From assembly GCF_030532965.1 (NCBI RefSeq), contig NZ_JAUNKC010000002.1:145013-209012 (forward strand): DNA of 64,000 nucleotides, read 5' to 3'. Below, piece by piece: positions 54,305 through 62,068 of the stretch. Below the pieces are notes generated by a model. That model did no database searches and was not told the DNA's origin. It was given only the letters and a program-made list of their open reading frames with translations. The stretch comes from Corynebacterium sp. (GTDB lineage Bacteria; Actinomycetota; Actinomycetes; Mycobacteriales; Mycobacteriaceae). The position numbers were made by a program, and so were the translations under genes. Every line of letters begins with the position of its first letter. Positions within the stretch are counted from its first letter, which is position 1.

Positions 54305-56137
54305 CTACTTCAGTGCGTCTTCAACGCGCTTACGCAGGGCTGCGAATTCCTCATGGACTTCGGCTGGGACGTGCTCGCCGAGGAACTTCAAATATTCCTC
54401 ATTATCATCGAGATCGTTTGCCCACATCTCGGCAGGAGCGGAAAGAGCTTCCCGGACGTCGTCGAGGGTGTAGCCCTCCAGGCCCTCCATGTCGATGTCT
54501 TCTGCGCGGGCGGTGTGACCAACGACGGTTTCGTCCGCGCCGACGCGACCCTCAATGCGGTCGATGATCCACTTGAGTACGCGGCTGTTGTCGCCGAATC
54601 CTGGCCACAGGAAGCGGCCATCATCGCCACGACGGAACCAGTTGACAAGGAAGATCTTCGGCATCTTATCGCCGCCCTTCTTGCCCATGTCGATCCAGTG
54701 CTGGAGATATTCACCAGCGTTGTAGCCGATGAATGGCAGCATCGCCATTGGGTCGTGGCGCAGCGCACCGACCTCACCTTCGGCAGCAGCGGTCTGGCCA
54801 GAAGCAAGTAGCGAACCGATCATGGTGCCGTGGTTCCAGCTGTGCGACTGGGTCACTAGCGGCACGGTGTCGGGGCGACGACCACCGAAGAGGATCGCGT
54901 CGATCTTCACGCCCTTTGGATCATTGAACTCAGGGGCGGCGATTGGGCACTGCGCGATCGGCACTGCGTAGCGGGAGTTTGGATGAGCGGCATCGACGCC
55001 GGACTCTGGGGTCCAGTCGTTGCCGTGCCAGTCGATCAAGTGAGCTGGCGGCTCCTTGGTCATGCCTTCCCACCAGATGTCACCGTCGTCGGTTAGCGCG
55101 ACGTTGGTAAACAGCGTGTTGCCCGGCTCCATGGTCTTCATTGCCATTGGGTTGGAGCTGTAGTTGGTGCCTGGTGCCACACCGAAGAAGCCGTTTTCGG
55201 GGTTGAAGGCGTAGAGGTGACCGTCCTCGCCGAAGCGCAGCCACGCGATGTCGTCGCCGACGACCTCTGCTTTCCAGCCTGGAATGGTGGGGGTGATGAG
55301 GGCGAGGTTGGTCTTACCGCATGCAGATGGGAACGCTGCTGCGATGTTGTAGACATTGCCTTCTGGGTTGGTGAGCTTGAGGATGAGCATGTGCTCAGCC
55401 ATCCAGCCTTCTTCTTTCGCCATCACGGATGCGATACGCAGCGCGAAGCACTTCTTAGCCAGGATCGCGTTGCCGCCGTAGCCGGAACCGTAGGACCAAA
55501 TCTCCTTGGTTTCTGGGAAGTGCGTGATGTACTTTTCGTCGTTGCATGGCCATGGGACGTCAGCCTCGCCCGGCTCTAGTGGTGCACCCACCGAGTGGAG
55601 ACACGGCACAAATTCACCGTCGCCCAAGCGGTCCAGAACATCTTGGCCCATGCGGGTCATAACCTTGACCGACAGCACCACGTATGGGGAGTCCGTCAAT
55701 TGCACACCGATCTTCGGATCGTCGGCGTCGAGTGGACCCATAGCGAATGGCACCACGTACATGGTACGACCGCGCATAGCGCCGGTGTAGCGCTCGGTCA
55801 TTTCCGCTTTCATCTTCTTCGGGTCATACCAGTTGTTGGTAGGGCCAGCGCCCTCTTCGGTTTCGGAGCAAATGAACGTACGGGATTCCACACGAGCGAC
55901 GTCGCTGGGGTTGGAACGTGCCAAGAAGGAGTTGGGGCGCTTTTCCGGGTTTAGTCGAATCAGGGTGCCTGCGTCGACAAGCTCCTGGGTGATGCGGTCC
56001 CATTCCTCCTGCGAGCCGTCGGCGAAGACGACGCGATCAGGTTGGAGCATTTCGACATTTTCGGCGATCCACTTCAACAGTGCTTCGTTTTTGGTGGGGG
56101 CTTCACCCACCAGCCCGTTGATAACCACGTTGGACAT
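54305..56137 (-). CDS. pckG: Phosphoenolpyruvate carboxykinase (GTP)
   Basis: Interconverts oxaloacetate and PEP with GTP/GDP, the gluconeogenic entry step. The 610-residue length is standard for GTP-type enzymes. The P-loop [14 protein letters not shown] (about 280), the GTP/PEP loop [19 protein letters not shown] and RRPDTVPLV are present. The start at 56137 (MSNVVINGL) has AGGAG 6 nt upstream; the upstream ATG at 56161 lacks one. In mycobacteria and corynebacteria it is likewise divergent from trmB and the MmpL3/CmpL1 gene. The upstream region has features that suggest carbon control. Confidence 0.97.
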   Translation of the reverse strand: MSNVVINGLVGEAPTKNEALLKWIAENVEMLQPDRVVFADGSQEEWDRITQELVDAGTLIRLNPEKRPNSFLARSNPSDVARVESRTFICSETEEGAGPTNNWYDPKKMKAEMTERYTGAMRGRTMYVVPFAMGPLDADDPKIGVQLTDSPYVVLSVKVMTRMGQDVLDRLGDGEFVPCLHSVGAPLEPGEADVPWPCNDEKYITHFPETKEIWSYGSGYGGNAILAKKCFALRIASVMAKEEGWMAEHMLILKLTNPEGNVYNIAAAFPSACGKTNLALITPTIPGWKAEVVGDDIAWLRFGEDGHLYAFNPENGFFGVAPGTNYSSNPMAMKTMEPGNTLFTNVALTDDGDIWWEGMTKEPPAHLIDWHGNDWTPESGVDAAHPNSRYAVPIAQCPIAAPEFNDPKGVKIDAILFGGRRPDTVPLVTQSHSWNHGTMIGSLLASGQTAAAEGEVGALRHDPMAMLPFIGYNAGEYLQHWIDMGKKGGDKMPKIFLVNWFRRGDDGRFLWPGFGDNSRVLKWIIDRIEGRVGADETVVGHTARAEDIDMEGLEGYTLDDVREALSAPAEMWANDLDDNEEYLKFLGEHVPAEVHEEFAALRKRVEDALK

Positions 56138-56230
56138 TACATTCTCCTGACGTATATGCACGTGCCAATAGACAGTCTTTCCAATTCACCACGATAGCGA
56201 CTAGGGTCCTTAGCTAGTACGCACCCTCCA

Positions 56231-56388
56231 TGAGACCAATCTCACAAATTTTTCACCACGAAACTCGCTTCGGTCAGCTTCTCCCATTAGCCTGCGAAGA
56301 TTTTGGGCAAATCACATCCACAACTCCCCCTTGAAGGGGTGATGTCCGGCCAATTTCACATCATAAACCACCCTATTTCAGGGGTGTT
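56231..56388. promoter_or_regulatory. Probable control region of pckG (GlxR-like and RamA-like sites)
   Basis: TGAGACCAATCTCACA (56231-56246) is close to the GlxR/CRP consensus TGTGA-N6-TCACA. An inverted CCCC-TTGA-AGGGG pair lies at 56327-56339, and CACCC/GGGGTG pairs at 56371-56388. These G- and C-runs recall RamA sites known at the C. glutamicum pck gene. The 635-bp gap (56138-56772) otherwise contains three TTATACCC/TTATGCCC repeats (about 56556, 56586, 56608) and probably the trmB promoter, but no supported gene. Confidence 0.4.
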
Positions 56389-56772
56389 TTTAGTATAAAA
56401 ATCCACATTTTCACCCCAAGATCCCAGTGAATTTTCGCTTTTCGACGACATTTTCCGGGCAATTCATCCATTCCCAACCGGATTTTTCTTCAAAAGTCAC
56501 ATAGCGCACCCTGGCCCGCAGCGTGGGCCAGAAAACCAAACACCAGGAAAAACGTTTATACCCAATCCCCAGCGCCCCCGTTTTGTTATACCCAGCACCA
56601 GTATTGGTTATGCCCAGCCCCACCCAAATCAGCCAAAAGTAGTACGTTTACTATCAATGTGTGGCGGTCAACTGCTACCACCAAACCCACTGGCTAGAGC
56701 CATAAAAATCCATTTTCGCACCGCCGCTGCACCGTATTGCTTTAACCAGTACCAACCGGCAGAATATAGGGG

Positions 56773-57546
56773 ATGGATAATTCTGATAATTCTCAAAATA
56801 CTCGCGGCGATTTGCCGCACGGACGACCCCCGCAAACCGATTTCAATGCCACTTTCGACAATGAGTTGGACTATCCCCGGTTGGGCACGGTCAGTTTCCG
56901 GCGCGGCACCTTAACACCCAACCAAGAAGCACTATGGGATACCCATTGGCCGCGGCTGGGCACAGTGCTCTCGGACGAAAAAATCGATATCGACCAGTGG
57001 TTCGGTCGGTCCGGCGCTCAAACGATCGTGGAGATCGGATCCGGCACCGGCACATCCACCGCCGCGATGGCGCCGTTGGAAACCGACACCAATATCATTG
57101 CGGTGGAGCTGTATAAACCAGGTCTTGCCAAGCTGTTGGGCGCGATCGTGCGCGATGACATCGACAATATCCGCATGATTCGGGGCGATGGCGTGGAGAT
57201 TCTCACCCGGATGTTTGAGGAGCATTCCTTAGATGGCGTGCGCATATTCTTCCCGGATCCGTGGCCGAAAGCGCGGCACCATAAGCGCCGCATCATCCAA
57301 TCCGGTGTGCTCAATCTGATCGCCACCCGGCTCAAGCCAGGCGGTGTGCTGCACGTGGCTACCGACCACGCCGATTACGCGGAATGGATCAAAGAGCTGG
57401 TCGATGTGGAGCCGGATCTGGAGTTCATGGGCTGGCCGTGGCCGGAGTGCCCGCAGTTGGTGGACCGGCAGGTCATCACCAAATTTGAGGGCAAAGGTTT
57501 AAAGAAAGACCACACCATCACTGAGTTCTTGTGGAGGCGGAAATGA
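56773..57546 (+). CDS. trmB: tRNA (guanine-N7-)-methyltransferase
   Basis: A 257-residue enzyme that methylates G46 of tRNA. Motif I is [16 protein letters not shown] (about 86), then the SAM-binding [15 protein letters not shown] and the family hallmark [17 protein letters not shown] (about 155). The N-terminal 40 residues form a typical actinobacterial extension. It precedes the NYN gene with an ATGA overlap, so translation is coupled. The gene order trmB-NYN-cmpL1 matches the mycobacterial Rv0208c-Rv0207c-mmpL3 block. Confidence 0.95.
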   Translation: MDNSDNSQNTRGDLPHGRPPQTDFNATFDNELDYPRLGTVSFRRGTLTPNQEALWDTHWPRLGTVLSDEKIDIDQWFGRSGAQTIVEIGSGTGTSTAAMAPLETDTNIIAVELYKPGLAKLLGAIVRDDIDNIRMIRGDGVEILTRMFEEHSLDGVRIFFPDPWPKARHHKRRIIQSGVLNLIATRLKPGGVLHVATDHADYAEWIKELVDVEPDLEFMGWPWPECPQLVDRQVITKFEGKGLKKDHTITEFLWRRK

Positions 57547-58253
57547 CCGAGGCTAAAGAGCCAGCAATGGCTGATTTTGAATTCGGTGAATCGTCGCAAA
57601 GCTTCGCCCCCGGCGCGCCAAGTGTCGCCAGCAAAGATACCCTGTTGCTTATCTGGGACGCCCCCAATATTGATATGGGCTTGGGCGCGATTCTGGGCGG
57701 TCGACCTAACGCCGCACATCGCCCGCGTTTCGACGCCATCGGTCGGTGGCTGTTAGCCAAAGCTGGCGAGCTGGCGCACCACACAAAATTGCAGATCGAG
57801 GCCGAGGCCACGGTGTTTACCAACGTCACCCCGGGCGGCGCCGATGTGGTGCGCCCGTGGGTGGAGGCGCTGCGTAACGTCGGCTTCGCGGTTTTTGCTA
57901 AGCCCAAACTCACCGAGGAATCGGATGTCGATCCCGACATGGTGGAACATATTCGACGTCGCCATGCCGAAGGCGTGTTGCGTGGCATCGTCGTCGCGTC
58001 TGCGGACGGCCAGAATTTCCGGGACGTGTTGGAGGAATTGGCCGATGATGGCGTGCACGTCACCGTTTTGGGTTTCCACGAGCATGCGTCGTGGGCGGTG
58101 ACCTCCGATTCGCTTCATTTCGTCGATTTGGAGGAGATCCCCAACGTATTCCGGGAACCGCTGCCCCGCATCAGCCTCGATTCGCTACCCGATGCCGGTG
58201 CATGGTTGCAACCATTCCGTCCATTGTCAGCGCTATTATCTGCCCGCGCGTAA
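57543..58253 (+). CDS. NYN domain (PIN-like) protein
   Basis: A 236-residue protein with an NYN/PIN-type nuclease fold. The first strand with the conserved Asp is [14 protein letters not shown] (about 33-46). [29 protein letters not shown] with an acidic core, and [19 protein letters not shown] (about 145-163) follow the family order. A metal-dependent RNase activity is possible. The ATG overlaps the trmB stop as ATGA. It is a partner of the cmpL1 locus in many mycolata, but its connection to mycolate export is not known. Confidence 0.87.
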   Translation: MTEAKEPAMADFEFGESSQSFAPGAPSVASKDTLLLIWDAPNIDMGLGAILGGRPNAAHRPRFDAIGRWLLAKAGELAHHTKLQIEAEATVFTNVTPGGADVVRPWVEALRNVGFAVFAKPKLTEESDVDPDMVEHIRRRHAEGVLRGIVVASADGQNFRDVLEELADDGVHVTVLGFHEHASWAVTSDSLHFVDLEEIPNVFREPLPRISLDSLPDAGAWLQPFRPLSALLSARA

Positions 58254-58273
58254 CGCGCTAGGAGGAGACTGGC

Positions 58274-60619
58274 ATGTTCTCTCGGTGGGGCGATTTTGCC
58301 TATCGTCATCGCAGGGTAGTTCCGGTGGTCATTATCACCGCGATCATGGCTCTTTACGTGCTGTTCGGCATGCGGCTGGGCGATCGCATGAGCCAGGAGG
58401 GCTGGGACGACCCCGGTTCGTCCTCAACTGCGGCGGCTGCCATTGAGGAGGCAACGTTCGGGCGGGATAATTCCGGCGACGTCATCGTGCTGTTTACCGA
58501 CGAAGGCGGGATTGAGCGCTCGGCGCAGTTCGCCGCGATCAAGGAACACCTGGCGGCTTTAGCCGAGAAACACCCAGATCAGATTGAATCTGTCACGAGT
58601 TTCTTTGATAAGCGCAACCCCAATTTGGTCAGTGAGGACGGCACCACCGCCTTCGCCGCGATTGCGTTAAAAGGCGATCATGAACAAACGCTCAAGGATT
58701 TCCGGACGATCCAACCGGATCTGCAACCCGCCTTTCCAGGCGTGACGGTTCAGGTTGCCGGGGCCACGGCGGTGGCTGATGCATTGGATGCGGGGATGGC
58801 CGGCGATATTAAACGCGCCGAGGTTTATGCGCTGCCGGCGGTGGCGCTGTTGCTGTTATTCGTTTTCGGTTCGGTGGTGGCGGCGTTTATGCCGCTTATC
58901 GTGGGCGGCCTGTCGATCCTCGGCTCGCTGGGCGCATTGTCGGTCTTGGCTGGTTTCACCCAGGTAAACGTGTTCGCCCAATCGGTGGTGACGCTGCTGG
59001 GGTTGGGTTTGGCCATCGACTACGGCCTGTTTATGGTCTCGCGGTTTCGGGAAGAACTGGATAATGGCCGTCCGGTGGCGGACGCGGTTCGAATAACGAC
59101 AAACACTGCGGGTAAAACGGTGGTGTTTTCCGCGGCGATGGTGGCGGTTGCGCTTTCCGGGTTGTTGATCTTCCCACAGGCGTTTTTGAAATCAGTCGCT
59201 TACGGTGCGATCAGTGCCGTTGGGTTGGCGGCGTTGCTGTCGGTGACGGTGCTGCCCTCTATCTTCGGCATGTTGGGGCGCAATATTGATAAGTTTGCGT
59301 TACGCCGCACCAATCGCCGTGCCCGCCGCTTGGAAGATACCTGGTGGTACCGGTTGCCGGGCTGGGCGATGCGCCGCGCCCGCGTGGTCACCATCGCGGG
59401 TGTTGTCGGGTTAATCGGTTTGACGTTGCCGCTGATAAGCGTGAAGTTCGGCGGTATTAACGAAACCTATCTCCCACCAAATCACGAGGTGCGGGAAGCC
59501 CAGACCCTATTTGACCAGGAGTTCCCGCAGTTCCGCACCGAGCCGATCAAATTGGTGGTGACCAATGCCTCAAATGAGCAGTTGGTGGAAATTTTCCAGC
59601 AGGCCAGCCAGGTTCAGGGCCTGACCGGCAGGTTCGCCCCATCCTCGGCCACGGTTGACGGGACCACCGTGTTATCGGCTGGCATTGCTGACCGGGCCAA
59701 TAACGAATTTGTGGTGCAGCAATTACGGGAGATAACTCCGCCGGACGGGGTAGAGTTGTTCATCGGCGGCACCCCGGCGCTGGAGATCGAGTCCATTGAG
59801 GCGCTTTTTGCCAAATTGCCGTGGATGGCGATCTATGTTGTTGCGGCGACGTTTTTGCTGATGGCGCTGGTTTTCGGCTCGATTATTTTGCCCGCCAAGG
59901 CTGTCATCATGACGATTTTGGGCATGGGCGCCACCCTCGGCATCCTCACCGCAATGTTCGTTGACGGAGTGGGGTCGACTCTCTTTAATTTCACCCCGGG
60001 CCCGCTGATGAGTCCCGTTTTGGTTCTCATCATGGCCATCGTCTACGGGTTGAGCACCGATTATGAGGTGTTTTTGGTCTCCCGCATGGTGGAGGCCCGC
60101 GAAAAGGGCGAATCGACGGACCGGGCTATTAAATATGGCACCGCCCATACCGGCGGGATTATCACCGCCGCGGCACTTATCATGATCGTGGTGTGCGGGG
60201 CGTTTGGGTTCTCCGAGATTGTCATGATGAAGTACATTGCGTTCGGCATGATTTTCGCGTTGCTTTTCGACGCAACCGTGATCCGCATGATGTTGGTTCC
60301 TGCGGTGATGCATCTACTTCGGGAAGATAACTGGTGGGCTCCGGTGTGGGTCAAGAAAGCTTCCGCTGCTTTAGGGCACAATTCATCGGAAGAAGTAATT
60401 GACCATTCGGTGGCGCATGCACATCACAGGCGCCCCCGACGACATGCAGTGAGGAATGACTCAACCAACGTTATGAATTCTCAGTACACTGAAACAGATA
60501 TTGCCGACACCGAGATTTATGGCCCGGATACGGCTGGCCGCAGCGGCCGGTTGGCGGCAGGTGATAATGAATTGGTGCCGTTCGCTGAATTGATGAAGCG
60601 GTTGAAAAACGAGAGGTAA
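58274..60619 (+). CDS. cmpL1: MMPL family mycolate (trehalose monocorynomycolate) transporter, CmpL1/MmpL3 type
   Basis: A 781-residue RND-type transporter expected to move trehalose monocorynomycolate to the outer side. It has twelve membrane segments with two porter loops (about 45-185 and 390-540). The proton-relay motifs GLAIDYGLFMVSRFREEL (TM4) and YGLSTDYEVFLVSRMVEAREKG (TM10) carry the conserved Asp-Tyr pairs. The last ~95 residues are a soluble tail with His/Arg-rich and acidic parts. AGGAGGAGA precedes the ATG. The context beside trmB and opposite pckG matches cmpL1 of C. glutamicum and mmpL3 of mycobacteria. Confidence 0.93.
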   Translation: MFSRWGDFAYRHRRVVPVVIITAIMALYVLFGMRLGDRMSQEGWDDPGSSSTAAAAIEEATFGRDNSGDVIVLFTDEGGIERSAQFAAIKEHLAALAEKHPDQIESVTSFFDKRNPNLVSEDGTTAFAAIALKGDHEQTLKDFRTIQPDLQPAFPGVTVQVAGATAVADALDAGMAGDIKRAEVYALPAVALLLLFVFGSVVAAFMPLIVGGLSILGSLGALSVLAGFTQVNVFAQSVVTLLGLGLAIDYGLFMVSRFREELDNGRPVADAVRITTNTAGKTVVFSAAMVAVALSGLLIFPQAFLKSVAYGAISAVGLAALLSVTVLPSIFGMLGRNIDKFALRRTNRRARRLEDTWWYRLPGWAMRRARVVTIAGVVGLIGLTLPLISVKFGGINETYLPPNHEVREAQTLFDQEFPQFRTEPIKLVVTNASNEQLVEIFQQASQVQGLTGRFAPSSATVDGTTVLSAGIADRANNEFVVQQLREITPPDGVELFIGGTPALEIESIEALFAKLPWMAIYVVAATFLLMALVFGSIILPAKAVIMTILGMGATLGILTAMFVDGVGSTLFNFTPGPLMSPVLVLIMAIVYGLSTDYEVFLVSRMVEAREKGESTDRAIKYGTAHTGGIITAAALIMIVVCGAFGFSEIVMMKYIAFGMIFALLFDATVIRMMLVPAVMHLLREDNWWAPVWVKKASAALGHNSSEEVIDHSVAHAHHRRPRRHAVRNDSTNVMNSQYTETDIADTEIYGPDTAGRSGRLAAGDNELVPFAELMKRLKNER

Positions 60620-60705
60620 TTGGCGCTCTGCTAAAAAATAACTGGGTTCGGTTTCTAAGCCCGCTGGTCGTCATCGCAATCGCCGCGATTTTACTGCGCG
60701 ATAAG

Positions 60706-61683
60706 ATGCCGTTTTTGGCCAGTGGCTATAAAGAGATGCTCTCTGCCCACCCCACCGGACTCATCGGTTCGTTTCTGGCGGTCATTGCTTCGATGATTGT
60801 CATGGCGGAAGTCATGCGGTTATTGCTAAATGCGGGCAATAACCATATCCGGCTGCGCCAAACAACGCTGTTGACGTTCGTCGCTAATTCGTGGTCCTCC
60901 ACCTTTCCCGGTGGTGCCGCGATTTCCACGGTGTACCAGTTTCACACCATGCGGTCGTGGGGCGTGAATGTGCTGGTCAGTTCGTGGTTCATTATGGTTT
61001 CTGCGGCGCTGTCGACGGTCTGGCTGGTGGCACTCGGTATTGTCTCGGTGCTGTTGCTGGGGGCGTCGATAAGCCTCATGCCGCTTGTTATTTCGTCGGC
61101 AATTTTGCTGGGGCTGGCGGCGTTGGTGTGGTGGGCCACGAACAATCCTGAGCCCACTAAGCGATTTGTGGTGGGGATTGTTCGGCGCGGCGGCAAGCTG
61201 ATTCGTCGGCCGACGGCTTCCCTCATAGCGTCCATTGAGGAGCATTTCGATCAACTACACACGGTGGAATTATCCCCGTTGCGGTTTAGTTGGATCGCAT
61301 TTTTATCCCTGATGAACTGGGTGTTCGACATCATCGCATTGTGGTTGTGCGTGTGGGCCGTTACCGGTGTGTTGCCGGGCATTGAGGCGCACGAAAACAA
61401 CACGACGATCGTCGGCGTAGCGTTGGCCTTCGTCACGGCCAAGGTTGTCGGCACCGCGCAGGTAACCCCCGCGGGCATCGGCCCCGTCGAAGCGGCGATG
61501 ACTGGCAGTTTGGTTGCGGTGGGAATGACGGCTTCCTCCGCCTTCGGTGTGGTGTTTGTATACCGGATTTTGTCGTTTGCCATCATCACCCTTTTAGGAT
61601 GGGTACTGTACTTCATTTCCACCGCGCGAGGCGGGTTGAGGGCCCGCAATCTGGAATCGCCGTTTAGCCCTAAGGAGGGTTAA
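60706..61683 (+). CDS. UPF0104/lysylphosphatidylglycerol synthase-like membrane protein
   Basis: A 325-residue (or longer) membrane protein with about eight segments. It has the UPF0104 pattern (FVANSWSSTFPGGAAISTVYQFHTMRSWG near 65, GTAQVTPAGIGPVEAAMTG near 250). Family members are flippase-like or lipid-modifying; the role here is unknown. Upstream in the same frame, from the stop of cmpL1 (60617-60619), codons encode a further hydrophobic segment (NNWVRFLSPLVVIAIAAILLRD). The true start is therefore probably earlier, at CTG 60628 or even ATT 60619. It is co-transcribed with cmpL1. Confidence 0.85.
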   Translation: MPFLASGYKEMLSAHPTGLIGSFLAVIASMIVMAEVMRLLLNAGNNHIRLRQTTLLTFVANSWSSTFPGGAAISTVYQFHTMRSWGVNVLVSSWFIMVSAALSTVWLVALGIVSVLLLGASISLMPLVISSAILLGLAALVWWATNNPEPTKRFVVGIVRRGGKLIRRPTASLIASIEEHFDQLHTVELSPLRFSWIAFLSLMNWVFDIIALWLCVWAVTGVLPGIEAHENNTTIVGVALAFVTAKVVGTAQVTPAGIGPVEAAMTGSLVAVGMTASSAFGVVFVYRILSFAIITLLGWVLYFISTARGGLRARNLESPFSPKEG

Positions 61684-61685
61684 CC

Positions 61686-62036
61686 ATGCTTAAGCCACTG
61701 GTTTTCGATGTTATTGCTGTCGCTGTGTTCGCAGTTTTAGCCAGGTTGGCGCACGGCGGCGTTTCGCCCGCCGCGGTCGTTGATACCTTTTGGCCCTTCG
61801 CGGTGGGGGTTCTGATCGGCGCGGTGATTATCGCGGCAACTAAATTGGCTCCGGCCTCCCTATCGGGCGGTGTCGTCATGTGGCTTGCGGTGGCAGCGAC
61901 TGGCCTTGGTATTTGGGGAATCCGCCACGCGGCCGTACCCCATATTTCCTTTATTCTGGTGGCGTCGATCATGTCCGGGCTTTTGCTACTCGGCTGGCGC
62001 GTCGCGGCACGTTTCGTCGCCTCCCGCGCGGTTTAA
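61686..62036 (+). CDS. DUF3054 membrane protein
   Basis: A 116-residue protein with four predicted membrane segments. It has typical DUF3054 features (FDVIAVAVFAVLARLAHG, DTFWPFAVGVLIG, GIRHAAVPHISFILVASI). It starts 2 bp after the preceding gene (GGAGGGTTAACC site upstream), so it belongs to the same operon. Function unknown. Confidence 0.88.
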   Translation: MLKPLVFDVIAVAVFAVLARLAHGGVSPAAVVDTFWPFAVGVLIGAVIIAATKLAPASLSGGVVMWLAVAATGLGIWGIRHAAVPHISFILVASIMSGLLLLGWRVAARFVASRAV

Positions 62037-62068
62037 CGAGTTGCGGCTATTCCGCCTACTCTTAGGTG

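Noticed and set aside
56411..56623. 70-codon minus-strand frame upstream of trmB
   Set aside because: No ribosome site, and it spans the TTATACCC repeats; probably chance.
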